Of a stretch of 61,824 nucleotides of DNA, positions 1 to 8,533 are shown in pieces. The stretch is from Candidatus Rifleibacteriota bacterium. GTDB taxonomy: Bacteria; Muiribacteriota; Ozemobacteria; Ozemobacterales; Ozemobacteraceae. Position 1 is the first letter of the stretch, and every line of letters starts with the position of its first letter. The stretch lies in NCBI GenBank assembly GCA_012520995.1, contig JAAYNI010000014.1:1-61824 (forward strand), in the 5' to 3' direction. The position numbers and the translations under genes were made by a program. Under the pieces are notes generated by a model. It saw nothing but the letters and a program-made list of their open reading frames with translations. It was not told the origin of the DNA and ran no database searches.

Positions 1-2166
1 ATTAATGTTTATGTTGATATGTTCCAATATAGACCAGGCTAAAGCCAAGCCGTCAAAAGTCGAAGTGCCTCTGCCTATTTCGTCTATAATCAGTAAACTG
101 CGTTTGGTAGCCGATTTTAAAATGTTTGAGGTTTCCATCATTTCGACCATAAAGGTAGATTGGCCTTTAAGCAGATTGTCGAAAGCGCCTACTCTGGTAA
201 ATATTCGGTCAGCAATGCCTATTTTTGCTTTTGCAGCTGGCACAAAAGAGCCTATTTGGGCCATAAGAACTATCAAAGCTGTTTGTCGCAAGTAGGTTGA
301 TTTACCTGACATGTTAGGACCTGTGATTATAGCTTGTCGGCGCTCATCGTTTAAAAGCAGGTCGTTTGGATGGAAACTGCCTGAATCTATAAATTTTTCA
401 ACTACCGGATGTCGGCCTTTTTCTATGTCTATAACATTTTCAAGCGTTATTTCAGGTTTTACGTAAAAGTTTGCTACAGCCAGCTTGGCAAGACTTGTTA
501 GAACGTCTATTTTGGCTATTGCGGCTGCGTTTTGTTTTATGGGCTCTACATAGGTCAGAGTTTTTTCTATCAGATGGTTAAAGACTTCTTTCTCAATAGC
601 TTCAAGCTTTTCGGCAGCTGTGAATATCTTGTTTTCGTAGTCTTTCAGTTCAGCGGTAATGTACCTTTCGCTGTTAACCAGTGTTTGTTTTCTGGTGTAA
701 TGGTCAGGCACGGAATCTGAATGAAGTTTCGAAACCTCTATGAAATAGCCGAATACGTTATTGCTTTTTACCCGCAGATTTTTGATTCCGGTTTTTTCAC
801 GCTCTTGTTCCTCGTAATTGCTAAGCCATGAATCGCCATGCTCTTTAAGTTGTCTCAACTCGTCTATTTCAGGGCTGATACCATCTTTTATGACGTGCCC
901 GTCTGATACGCTTGTCGGCAGGTCGTCTTCAAGTGATGAATCTAGAAGCTCAGTAAGTTCGCTTAAGTCTATGAGAGGTTCGGAAAGGCTCTCAAGACCC
1001 ATTTCTTCCAGATTCTTTTTCAGAAGGGGAACAGCTTGCATTGCTGTGCATATATTGGCAAGATCTCTAGGGTTTTTGCTTCCCAAAGAGACTTTTGAAA
1101 GCACGCGTTCAGCGTCTGGAATAGTTTTAACTGTAGAGCGGAGGTTTTCAGTGGCGAGTGTGTTTTTATAAAAATAATCTACCAGTTCTAGACGCTTTTC
1201 AATAGCTTGCTTATCTGTTAAAGGTTTTAAAAGCCACCTTTTAAGCATTCTGCCGCCCATGCCTGTGAGAGTCATGTTCAGAGTTTCAAATAGAGTGCCG
1301 CCGATGTTTTGCGTGAGAGCGCTTGGCAGAAGCTCAAGGTTTGCAAGTGTGGCCTCGTCTAGAAGCATACCGTCATCAAGACTGTATCGTTTGGGAAAGC
1401 TCAGATGTGAAAGGCTCTGTCTTTGGGTATCAAGGATGTAGTCCGCTAATATTCCCAAAGTTTTGAGTGCCAATGGCGGCATCGTCAGAAAGCGAGATTT
1501 GTGTTCCTTGGGGAAGAGCGAGGAAAGACTGTTTACGCATTCTTCGTCGCTTCTGCGCATTTTGACAGCCTCTATATTCAAGCTTGCCCAAGGTGAACCT
1601 GAAAGCGCTAATGTGGCTGCATTGTCAAAAGATATGACTTCTTTGGGTCTGGTGACGGTAAATTCTTCAGCAGCAAGAGAAAGCTCTGCTAAATCTCCAA
1701 GGCAGAAGGAAAATTCACCAGTACTTACGTCTGTGAATGCAAAGCAAAAGCCTTCCTTGTCGGCCGTAAAAGATGCTAGGTAGTTGTTACTGTCAGAATC
1801 CAAGATTGCGGGATCTGTAATAGTTCCTGGCGACAATATTTTGACAATATCTCTCTTAACTAGTCCCTTGGCATCTTTCGGGTCTTCCATCTGCTCCGAA
1901 ATAGCAACCTTATGGCCTTTTGCAATCAGCTTTGCCAAATATCCGTCTATTGCATGATATGGTACCCCTGCCATGGGGATTGGGTCAGGGTCGTTTTTGT
2001 TGCGCGACGTGAGAGCTATTTGCAAATCGTTTGCGACTGTGACTGCGTCTTCATAAAAGGTTTCGTAGAAGTCGCCGCACCTGAAAAGCAGTATCGCGTC
2101 AGTGTTTTGAGCCTTAAGTTCTTTGTATTGCCGCATTAAGGGCGTAAGCTGTTGTTCTGATTCCAT
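1..2166 (-). CDS. mutS: DNA mismatch repair protein MutS (C-terminus cut by window edge)
   Basis: MutS recognises mismatches and uses ATP to recruit MutL. The first 722 codons are present and the frame runs off the left edge of the window, so roughly the last 140 residues of a typical 860-residue MutS are missing. The N-terminus carries the mismatch-reading motif GDFYETF (Phe33, Glu35). Near residue 613 is the Walker A GPNMSGKST, followed by the Walker B region LLIIDEIGRGTSTFDG. ATG at 2166 fits the usual start just before the R-Q-Y segment. It lies 10 nt downstream of ruvB and is the last visible gene of the yebC-ruvA-ruvB-mutS operon, grouping mismatch repair with Holliday-junction processing. 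I am confident of the family. Confidence 0.97.
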   Translation of the reverse strand, partial: MESEQQLTPLMRQYKELKAQNTDAILLFRCGDFYETFYEDAVTVANDLQIALTSRNKNDPDPIPMAGVPYHAIDGYLAKLIAKGHKVAISEQMEDPKDAKGLVKRDIVKILSPGTITDPAILDSDSNNYLASFTADKEGFCFAFTDVSTGEFSFCLGDLAELSLAAEEFTVTRPKEVISFDNAATLALSGSPWASLNIEAVKMRRSDEECVNSLSSLFPKEHKSRFLTMPPLALKTLGILADYILDTQRQSLSHLSFPKRYSLDDGMLLDEATLANLELLPSALTQNIGGTLFETLNMTLTGMGGRMLKRWLLKPLTDKQAIEKRLELVDYFYKNTLATENLRSTVKTIPDAERVLSKVSLGSKNPRDLANICTAMQAVPLLKKNLEEMGLESLSEPLIDLSELTELLDSSLEDDLPTSVSDGHVIKDGISPEIDELRQLKEHGDSWLSNYEEQEREKTGIKNLRVKSNNVFGYFIEVSKLHSDSVPDHYTRKQTLVNSERYITAELKDYENKIFTAAEKLEAIEKEVFNHLIEKTLTYVEPIKQNAAAIAKIDVLTSLAKLAVANFYVKPEITLENVIDIEKGRHPVVEKFIDSGSFHPNDLLLNDERRQAIITGPNMSGKSTYLRQTALIVLMAQIGSFVPAAKAKIGIADRIFTRVGAFDNLLKGQSTFMVEMMETSNILKSATKRSLLIIDEIGRGTSTFDGLALAWSILEHINININ

Positions 2167-2176
2167 GTTTTGTATT

Positions 2177-3280
2177 TTAGCCGAAATTTAAAGTGTTTTG
2201 CAAACTTCCCGAGGAAGAATTGTCTGTTGGGGGCTTTAAACCGAAGTATTCCCAAGCGGCATTGGTTGCGACTCTGCCTCGAGCGGTTCTGACTATGAAG
2301 CCTATTTGAATAAGAAAGCTTTCGTAAACATCGTAGATAGTATCTGATTCTTCGCCTACTGAGACAGCTAAAGTGTCGAGACTTACAGGACCTCCGCCGA
2401 AACGTTTCAGCAAAACTTCCAGAATCTTTCTGTCTATGTAATCAAGGCCCATCTTGTCGACTTGAAGCATTCTCATGGCTGTTTCAACTATCTCAAGGTC
2501 TATTTCCGGTTTGTCTTCAACCTGAGCAACGTCTCTGATACGCTTAAAGAGTCTTATGGCTACCCTCGGTGTGCCTCTGGAGCGGCTGGCAATTTCTGAT
2601 GCGGCTTCCTGAGTGATAGGGTAATCAAGTCTTTTGGAAACTGATTGAATCAACAGAGCAAGCTCGTCATGCGAATAATAGTCGATTCGGGAAACAACTC
2701 CGAATCTGGCCCTTAGAGGAGCTGAAATGTCTCCCTCTCGGGTTGTGGCGCCTATAAGGGTAAAGGGCTGAACTTTAAGTCTTATGCTTCTTGCTGTCGG
2801 TCCTTTACCTGTCAGAATATCAAAGTGATAGTCTTCCATAGCCGGATATAGGACTTCTTCAGCAGTTCTGCTCAATCTGTGGATCTCGTCTATGAAGAGT
2901 ATATCGCCTTGTTTCAAACCGGTCATCATTGCAGCTATGTCGCCTGCACGGCTTAAAACAGGACCCGATGTGATTTTGATGTTTACGCCCATTTCGTTGG
3001 CTATGACGTTGGCGAGAGTTGTCTTGCCAAGACCTGGAGGACCGAGCAAAAGAACATGATCCAATGGCTCCTTGCGTTGTCTTGCGGCCTTGATAAATAT
3101 TTTAAGACGTTTAACTATATTTTTCTGTCCGATAAACTCTTTGAAAAATTTTGGACGCAGACTTGGAGTCATTATCTCTTCATCGCCCTGTATAGGAGCA
3201 CCAGACAAAACAGATTCTGTTTTGTTTGCAAGAGCCAAGTCGAGTTTTGCCAAATCTTTGGCTAAGTCGTTGTTTTTCAT
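2177..3280 (-). CDS. ruvB: Holliday junction branch migration helicase RuvB
   Basis: RuvB is the AAA+ motor that drives branch migration with RuvA. Visible motifs are the Walker A GPPGLGKTT, the Walker B LFIDEIHRLS and sensor 1 GATTREGDISAPLRARFG, followed by the C-terminal winged helix (GGGPVSLDTLA). At 367 residues it is slightly longer than the usual 330-350, with extra charged residues at the N-terminus and a Ser/Gly tail. Its ATG shares one base with the ruvA stop codon (TGATG), so the two are translationally coupled. Confidence 0.97.
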   Translation of the reverse strand: MKNNDLAKDLAKLDLALANKTESVLSGAPIQGDEEIMTPSLRPKFFKEFIGQKNIVKRLKIFIKAARQRKEPLDHVLLLGPPGLGKTTLANVIANEMGVNIKITSGPVLSRAGDIAAMMTGLKQGDILFIDEIHRLSRTAEEVLYPAMEDYHFDILTGKGPTARSIRLKVQPFTLIGATTREGDISAPLRARFGVVSRIDYYSHDELALLIQSVSKRLDYPITQEAASEIASRSRGTPRVAIRLFKRIRDVAQVEDKPEIDLEIVETAMRMLQVDKMGLDYIDRKILEVLLKRFGGGPVSLDTLAVSVGEESDTIYDVYESFLIQIGFIVRTARGRVATNAAWEYFGLKPPTDNSSSGSLQNTLNFG

Positions 3281-3891
3281 CAGTTAGGAGCCATGGATAT
3301 AAGAATTTTTTCTATTACAGATTCTATGGTGTCGTCTGCTGTTACAGATGGTAAAACTTTTTTGATGCAGGCGCTGATTTCTCGAGCGTTGTAACCGAGA
3401 TTTTCAAGAGCCGCTTTAATATCTTCCTCAAATGGAATTTGCTTTTCTTCACGGCTAGGCGTAATAGTCTCATCAGAAGAGAAGCCGGCTTTCAGCATCT
3501 TGTCTTTCATTTCCAGAACAAGTCTGGAAGCAAGTTTAGGACCAACACCCTTTAGTGTCTTTAGACCTGCTGTATCCTCTGTCAGAATCATGTTAATAAG
3601 ATCCTTGGGAGCAGCGGAAGACATTATGCTCATGGCAAGTTTAGGACCGACTTTTGTTACTGCTATCAGCAATCGGAAGAGTTCGCGTTCTAGGGGGGTT
3701 GCAAAGCCGTAAAGCTGCATGTCATCCTCGCGGACAACTAAATGGGTAAGAATTTTGACATTTTCTCCCTTTTTTGGCAGGTGACTTGCAGTAGAAAAGG
3801 GGATTGCAAGTTCAAAGCCTATCCCGTTAACCGTTACAACAGCCCTGAGGGGCTGTTTAACGGCTATTTTTCCTTCAAGAAAATCTATCAC
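3280..3891 (-). CDS. ruvA: Holliday junction DNA-binding protein RuvA
   Basis: RuvA tetramers bind four-way junctions and load RuvB. The 203-residue product begins MIDFLEGKI, typical of the family's OB-fold. It has helix-hairpin-helix elements (TKVGPKLAMSIMS and LKGVGPKLASRLVLEMK) and ends with the small domain III that contacts RuvB. The stop overlaps the ruvB start by one base, and the yebC stop lies 3 nt upstream of the ruvA start. RuvC, the resolvase often encoded between yebC and ruvA, is not here. Confidence 0.96.
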   Translation of the reverse strand: MIDFLEGKIAVKQPLRAVVTVNGIGFELAIPFSTASHLPKKGENVKILTHLVVREDDMQLYGFATPLERELFRLLIAVTKVGPKLAMSIMSSAAPKDLINMILTEDTAGLKTLKGVGPKLASRLVLEMKDKMLKAGFSSDETITPSREEKQIPFEEDIKAALENLGYNAREISACIKKVLPSVTADDTIESVIEKILISMAPN

Positions 3892-3894
3892 GGG

Positions 3895-4659
3895 TTAAAT
3901 AGTTTCCAAGTATTTTTCCATATCTTCATCGGAGATGTCGTAGTTATGGAAAACGTCTTGAACGTCGTCATGTTCTTCAAGGTTGTCTACGAGGCGTAAA
4001 ACCTTGGCTACATCGTCGCCGGTGATTTTTGTAGTAGTCTGAGGGTGCATTATGAGCTTGGAGTCTTCGGTTTCTATACTTTGTTCTTCAAAGTATTTTT
4101 GCACATTGCCGAATTCTTTTGGGTCGCAATAAACATCGAAACCGTCTTCTTCGGTTATCATGTCGTCTGCGCCAGCTTCTATGAGGTGTTCCATCATGGC
4201 TTCTTCGGTCATGGTCGGGTTCTTTTCTTTAGGTATAAAAAAATAACCTCTGGAATCGAACATAAATGAGACACAGCCTGGCACGCCCATATTGCCGCCG
4301 CCTTTGCTGAAAATTTTGTTGATTTCAGCGACTGTTCTGTTGGTGTTGTCTGTAAGACACTTAGCTATGAGAGCTACTCCGCTGGGACCGTATCCTTCAT
4401 ATGCGACTTCTTCATAGTTTACGCCTTCCAGTTCGCCTGTGCCTCTCTTTATAGCTCTTTCAATATTGTCTTTTGGCATATTGACATCTCTTGCCGCAAG
4501 AAGAGCTGTTCTCAGACGGGGGTTGGTAGCTGCATCGCCGCCGCCGAGTTTGGCTGCGACTGTAATTTCTTTAATAATTCTCGAAAACTGTTTGCCTCTT
4601 ATGGCATCAGCTTTAGCTTTTACGTGTTTAACCTTAGCCCACTTATTATGACCTGACAT
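3895..4659 (-). CDS. YebC/PmpR/TACO1 family protein
   Basis: Members of this family are described as transcriptional regulators or as ribosome-associated factors that help translation of proline-rich stretches. The exact role here cannot be read from sequence. I chose the ATG at 4659 because it gives the classic start MSGHNKWAKVKH and has GGAGG 6 nt upstream. An in-frame ATG at 4671 would place that ribosome site inside the gene. The 254-residue length is normal, and the conserved KQFSRIIKEITVAAK and RGTGELEG segments are present. It is the first gene of the yebC-ruvA-ruvB-mutS operon. Confidence 0.93.
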   Translation of the reverse strand: MSGHNKWAKVKHVKAKADAIRGKQFSRIIKEITVAAKLGGGDAATNPRLRTALLAARDVNMPKDNIERAIKRGTGELEGVNYEEVAYEGYGPSGVALIAKCLTDNTNRTVAEINKIFSKGGGNMGVPGCVSFMFDSRGYFFIPKEKNPTMTEEAMMEHLIEAGADDMITEEDGFDVYCDPKEFGNVQKYFEEQSIETEDSKLIMHPQTTTKITGDDVAKVLRLVDNLEEHDDVQDVFHNYDISDEDMEKYLETI

Positions 4660-4696
4660 TAAGTCCTCCAATATATCTCAATTCTTTACAGGGCAA

Positions 4697-4725
4697 ACTA
4701 TAACATGTTTGCTACTCTACATCAA
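4697..4725 (-). promoter_or_regulatory. Probable sigma70-type promoter for yebC-ruvA-ruvB-mutS
   Basis: Read on the minus strand, TTGATG and TATAGT are separated by 17 nt and end about 38 nt before the yebC start. It is the only good match upstream of this four-gene run. By-eye match only. Confidence 0.5.
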
Positions 4726-5239
4726 TGTGAAAACAAAAAAAGCAACGAATAGAAGCTTGTGGCTAGCTGTGTGGCTTCTGATAATTTACAAGTTCTAAAT
4801 GTTTCTTTTAGAATTTTCTCCACAGATTACACAGATGAACTCAGACCCTTAAGGAAAGGGAGTAGGGAGTGGGGGGTAGCGAGGACCAAATATCCAAGAC
4901 AGAAAACCAAAAACTCCAAAAACCTTTCTGAACCACGGAATACACAGAATACACAGACATGGGTTAAAAATTACGCCAAAACTTCGTTTTCGCTAGTCCC
5001 GATTAAAGCGAGCTCTTTATCAAATAACTTTGCTAAAAAGCTCTTTAAATCTGAGACCTGACTAAAATCTTAGTTCATTGCATTGCCTAAGATTTTACTC
5101 GATTTTTACTCTTAAAAAACCTAGAGAAGTAATGGCAAAGCAGTTATCAGTTTCAGTAATTGAGTCTGGTTTTTCGCTACTCCCTATGCCCTAACCCCTA
5201 TTCCCTGGAGTTTTCGCCACTCATCACTCGCCACTGCTG
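4726..5239. other. Intergenic region with dispersed repeat sequence, no gene
   Basis: I see no gene here. The stretch holds two copies of a CCACrGA(A/T)TACACAGA(A/T)-type repeat (4820-4836 and 4933-4958) that recurs at 6168-6194. It also has G-rich stretches of the GGGAGTAGGGAGTGG type at 4857-4877 and a diverged copy of the window's main intergenic repeat (about 5137-5205). A 100-codon open frame at 4759-5061 runs through these repeats and has no protein-like character. Confidence 0.6.
5137..5205 (+). repeat. Diverged copy (A) of the main intergenic repeat
   Basis: The order AAAGCAGT..TC..GT..TAAT..TGAGT..TTTTCGCTAC, then CCCTATGCCCTAACCCCT, parallels the copies at 6301, 32511 and 61619 but with more mismatches. 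It abuts the 3' end of the radical SAM gene at 5240. Confidence 0.45.
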
Positions 5240-6160
5240 TTAGGCGCCTCCAGGGTCGTATGGGTCCTGAGTCAGAGCGTTTTCGAAACCAAGCTGTTCT
5301 ATTAGATCTAATATTTTGAAAAAATCCTCTTCTGGCAGTGGTTTGTCCAAAAATGGTATTTCATGAGCCTTGTAAGCAGGGAAATATTGGCACATAACGC
5401 TTAAGTAAACATCTGTTCCCAACAATTCTTTTAGCCTAGAAAGTGAAATTTCAGTGCCTGCATATCCGTTTGGCAAGACCAAGTGTCTGACTGCTAAGCC
5501 TTTTGTTGCCAACCCTGTGTTGGGGTCTATTTGTATAGGTCCGGTTTGATCGTGCATTTGCTTGATAGTTCTTAAATTGTTTTCTACATAATTAGGAGCG
5601 GATGAGAGTTCAAGTGCTGTTTCATTGTCAGCGTATTTTATATCTGGCAGATAAATATCAATTATTCCCTCTAGCAAATCCAATACAATTTTGGATTCAT
5701 AGCCAGAACAATTGTAAACAATTGGAAGAGATTTCGCTTTGTCGCTGCTTAAAAGCCATGCTTCAAGAAGCATGGGAACAACATGTGTCGGTGTAACAAA
5801 ATTTATGTTGTGTACTCTCTTTTCTGCAAGAATGTCATATTTTTCTGCAAGTTCATATGGTTCCAGTTCTATGCCGTGATCCATTTGGCTAAATGGAAAG
5901 TTTTGACAAAACTTGCATTTGAGAGTGCATGAAGAGACAAAAATAGTGCCTGAGCCATTGGTTCCTGAAATAAAAGGTTCTTCGCCTCTGTGTCGATTCC
6001 AAGAGGCTATTTTGACTTTATTGGCGGTTCTGCAAAAACCTTTTTGGCCTTTATTTCTGTTAACCTTGCATTCTCTGGGACATAGAACGCAGGAGTCCAT
6101 TAAGGCTTTTAATGGTTCAAGGCGCTCTTTTACTAGCTGTTCTTTTTGTCGTATATTCAT
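5240..6160 (-). CDS. Radical SAM protein of the PflX / COG1313 type
   Basis: This is a radical SAM enzyme resembling proteins annotated as pyruvate formate-lyase activating-enzyme homologues (PflX, COG1313); its substrate is not known. The cluster motif is CTLKCKFC (Cx3Cx2C). It is preceded by an N-terminal cysteine set, CVLCPRECKVNRNKGQKGFC, that is characteristic of this family. Later segments NFVTPTHVVPMLLEAW and YLPDIKYAD fit the partial TIM barrel. I prefer ATG at 6160. The longer frame would start at a GTG at 6172, and that GTG lies inside an intergenic repeat. No glycyl radical enzyme is encoded nearby, so an activase role is not supported by context. Confidence 0.8.
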   Translation of the reverse strand: MNIRQKEQLVKERLEPLKALMDSCVLCPRECKVNRNKGQKGFCRTANKVKIASWNRHRGEEPFISGTNGSGTIFVSSCTLKCKFCQNFPFSQMDHGIELEPYELAEKYDILAEKRVHNINFVTPTHVVPMLLEAWLLSSDKAKSLPIVYNCSGYESKIVLDLLEGIIDIYLPDIKYADNETALELSSAPNYVENNLRTIKQMHDQTGPIQIDPNTGLATKGLAVRHLVLPNGYAGTEISLSRLKELLGTDVYLSVMCQYFPAYKAHEIPFLDKPLPEEDFFKILDLIEQLGFENALTQDPYDPGGA

Positions 6161-6167
6161 TTTTCTA

Positions 6168-6194
6168 TCCACAGATTACGCAGATAACACAGAT
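6168..6194. repeat. CCACAGATTAC-type intergenic repeat
   Basis: TCCACAGATTACGCAGATAA is followed by a second ACACAGAT unit. It matches 4820-4836 (CCACAGATTACACAGAT) and, more loosely, 4933-4958. Similar short repeats occur between genes in many environmental bacterial genomes. Confidence 0.55.
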
Positions 6195-6259
6195 TTTTAT
6201 TTGATAATAAATTTGCAATGTTTTCTCTTGATTTATGCCTTATACGTATTATCAGGATT

Positions 6260-6450
6260 TTTTTTTGAAATATGTGAGTTCCAGCTATTTATCAGCATCT
6301 AAAAGCAGTTGTTGGCTGTGTAATATTGAGCTGCTAAACAATTTTACTGCTCCCTACGCCCTATAGTGCGGCTGCTACATCATGTAAGCATGAATTATTT
6401 CTTGTCTCGGTTGTCTTTGAATACACAACTTTTAGCTGTAAGACAGCACT
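6260..6450 (+). repeat. Main intergenic repeat, full-length copy (B)
   Basis: The element starts with a T-rich stretch and contains AAAGCAGTTGTTGGCTGTG. It continues with TGAGCTGCTAAACAATTTTA, CTCCCTACGCCCTATAGTGC and, after about 70 nt, CTTTTAGCTGTAAGACAGCA ending in CTAG. The same blocks, in the same order and almost the same length (about 190 bp), recur at 61573-61766. The right end coincides with the stop codon of the flavoprotein gene. I see no coding capacity in it. Confidence 0.65.
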
Positions 6451-7132
6451 AGCCGTCTTCTCTGAGTATTATTATATCTCTGGCTGCCGCTTCTTCCAAT
6501 GCCAGATCAGTGATTATAGCATCAGATGCGACTATAAGAGGCTGTAAGCTGTCTGCTGCTTCTATTACGTCTTCCTTGGTGACAAAAGTCCTGAAAGAGT
6601 TTTTAAGGCTTTTCTGAGGCAGTTTTGAGGCTCTGATTATTCTAGCTGTTTGCTGTTCCAAGCTTTCGTAGGTAAAAGATGCGACAGTGCCGCCCAGCAA
6701 ATCTTGCCAGTATCTCCGGTAAATTTTTGTAAGATGCGGGGATTGCTTGGCACCTAGCTCTGGAATGCCTCTGTCTGAAAGAAGCAGAGGTTTTTGAAGC
6801 TTTATGAATTCAGATATCAGAACAGAGGGGAAAGAGTCTGCTATGCCCAAAGCAGCTTTTGCCAGAGTATTGAGGCTAAGCGGATTTACAATCATTATGT
6901 CATAAATAGGCAGCTGTGCTAGCAGCAGATCCTGCTCGTTGTGACAAAAAACTTTTCCCTTTAATGCTAATTTTCTTAGCCAGCCTCGTTTTTGTGCGGA
7001 ATAAGAAATAGCATAATCCGCCTTGTCAAAGCAAGCGGGCAGATTGGCTGTGAGAGCTTCTGATGCCAGTTCTTCGTTCTCCGGCATGCAAAAGACTATC
7101 AAGGTTTTTATATCAGAAGCGTTATTTTCCAT
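6449..7132 (-). CDS. Flavoprotein-domain protein resembling those of BMC loci
   Basis: The 227-residue protein starts with a Rossmann-like strand (KTLIVFCMPENEE). It contains YDIMIVNPLSLNTLAKAALG and PLLLSDRGIPE, the layout of the flavin-binding Flavoprotein family (HFCD/EpiD-like). The C-terminus (FVTKEDVIEAA, then DAIITDLALEEAAARD) follows the pattern itaedv..a..(g)aivTplA.. seen at the end of flavoproteins encoded in BMC operons. The first gene of the BMC operon at 25909 has the same two blocks, so these two are probably paralogues. FMN or FAD binding is inferred from family; no catalytic role is assigned. The stop codon sits at the end of an intergenic repeat. Confidence 0.6.
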   Translation of the reverse strand: MENNASDIKTLIVFCMPENEELASEALTANLPACFDKADYAISYSAQKRGWLRKLALKGKVFCHNEQDLLLAQLPIYDIMIVNPLSLNTLAKAALGIADSFPSVLISEFIKLQKPLLLSDRGIPELGAKQSPHLTKIYRRYWQDLLGGTVASFTYESLEQQTARIIRASKLPQKSLKNSFRTFVTKEDVIEAADSLQPLIVASDAIITDLALEEAAARDIIILREDG

Positions 7133-7190
7133 AAAGCTGTTAAAATTCTATATTCGAAGAGTCACAATGTCAAATTATTGACCCGATATT

Positions 7191-7808
7191 TTATGATTTC
7201 TCCTCCTCTAATGATTCATCCGGTGATATGTTGTTCTGTATCTTGAAGAGTTCGTCACGCATGTTGAGTATATCTGAATATAAAATAATGAGCATCAGCA
7301 TTGAAGCCATATAGGCTATGGCACTTTTAACTGGTAAATCTTTTGATACTTTGTATATGAGTGAGAAAATGATTGCTGCACAGGCTACTATAGCAACTTT
7401 TATCAGTTTTTGTTTGCGCAGAGTAGTTTTATTGAACAGTATATTACGCCACTGCTTGGTTTGGCGCAAGGAAGCTTCTAGCAGCCATATATGATCTCTT
7501 ATTGAAAGCACTTCTGCATAGACAATTACCATAAAAAGCAGAGTTGAAAGGTATGAGATGGCTATACGCACTTCGCTGGACTCGGCTTTGACGTAAACTG
7601 TTCCCATAAGTAAAAGCGCAAATATAACTAACCCAAGCTTTTTCAACATCCTCTTTGGTTCAAATGGAGCTCTTTCTTTGTATGTTTCGCTTGAGACTTT
7701 GGAATTGTCAGGCGATACTGCATTTGTGGTTTCTTTGCTTAAGGATTTTTTTGAATCAGATTCAGAATTTTTTCTTTTTTTCTTTTTGTCTTTTTGTCGT
7801 TCTTTCAT
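7191..7808 (-). CDS. Hypothetical four-helix membrane protein with an internal duplication
   Basis: I do not recognise the family. The first 55 residues are highly charged (Lys/Asp/Ser/Glu) and probably cytoplasmic. Two helical hairpins follow that look like copies of each other: AISYLSTLLFMVIVYAEVL then IRDHI, and AIAYMASMLMLIILYSDIL then MRDEL. Each hairpin is preceded by a KKLGLVI/KLIKVAI-type strand. ATG at 7808 has AGGA 8 nt upstream and follows the neighbouring gene by 5 nt, so the two are probably co-transcribed. Confidence 0.7.
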   Translation of the reverse strand: MKERQKDKKKKRKNSESDSKKSLSKETTNAVSPDNSKVSSETYKERAPFEPKRMLKKLGLVIFALLLMGTVYVKAESSEVRIAISYLSTLLFMVIVYAEVLSIRDHIWLLEASLRQTKQWRNILFNKTTLRKQKLIKVAIVACAAIIFSLIYKVSKDLPVKSAIAYMASMLMLIILYSDILNMRDELFKIQNNISPDESLEEEKS

Positions 7809-7813
7809 GGTTA

Positions 7814-8254
7814 TTATCCTTCAAAAGCTTTTTTTACTAATTCGGGCGATTCTTCAAAAAGGGTTAGTATTTCTGCGTCCAGTCTGAATGGTTGATTTTC
7901 CATGCCGGAAACGAAAGTTGTTTCATGTGTTTTGACCTCTCCCCCCAGCTTGAAATGTTTCAATAGGGCTTCAGCTTCTTTTCTTGCTGCTTCTCTGGTT
8001 CTGTAGTAAATGAATTTATCTATGATTATTGAAAAATCTTGTGGCGTTAGATTTATTTCAGCCAGCGAATTGGCAAGTTTTTCTGTGTCATAATCTTGTC
8101 TGTACTGTGCGTAAAGCTCAAGAGTTTTTTTCATACGATCAGTGTTGACCGAATTTCCTCTTAAATAGAGGCTTTTGAGCACAAATGCAAGTGAGGCTGA
8201 CAGAATCGTTGTTATTGCTACTGCGAGCAGTAGTTCTTTCTTGTTTATCTTCAT
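7814..8254 (-). CDS. Hypothetical membrane-anchored protein
   Basis: The product has about 146 residues, with one N-terminal hydrophobic segment (LLLAVAITTILSASLAFVL) followed by a helical, charged soluble region. It is probably anchored in the inner membrane, or carries an uncleaved signal, with the rest in the periplasm. The ATG at 8254 is preferred over an in-frame TTG two codons upstream. No family recognised. It precedes the four-helix membrane protein by 5 nt. Confidence 0.65.
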   Translation of the reverse strand: MKINKKELLLAVAITTILSASLAFVLKSLYLRGNSVNTDRMKKTLELYAQYRQDYDTEKLANSLAEINLTPQDFSIIIDKFIYYRTREAARKEAEALLKHFKLGGEVKTHETTFVSGMENQPFRLDAEILTLFEESPELVKKAFEG

Positions 8255-8533
8255 TGCCAAAAATTATACCGGAAGGCTCTCGGAAATTAAAGGCGGAAAT
8301 AGAGGGTAGTTTTTAAAAAAGAGAGATGATTTGAGGATAATTTTATTTCAAGGGATGTTTTCCTGTGATATGATAAAGTGTTGAATGCTTTTGCAATGGC
8401 AGCGAGGAAGCTATTCAGATTTTCTTTAACGATAAATCTCAATTATATAGGACAAAGTATTAACTCTATAATGTATTGACATGGCCATTGGCTTAGTCTT
8501 GGAAAACAAAAACAGAGAGGACTGTTTTATTCT

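Noticed and set aside
4759-5061. 100-codon open frame on the plus strand
   Set aside because: It runs through intergenic repeats (CCACAGATTAC and G-rich stretches), has no ribosome site and no protein-like composition.
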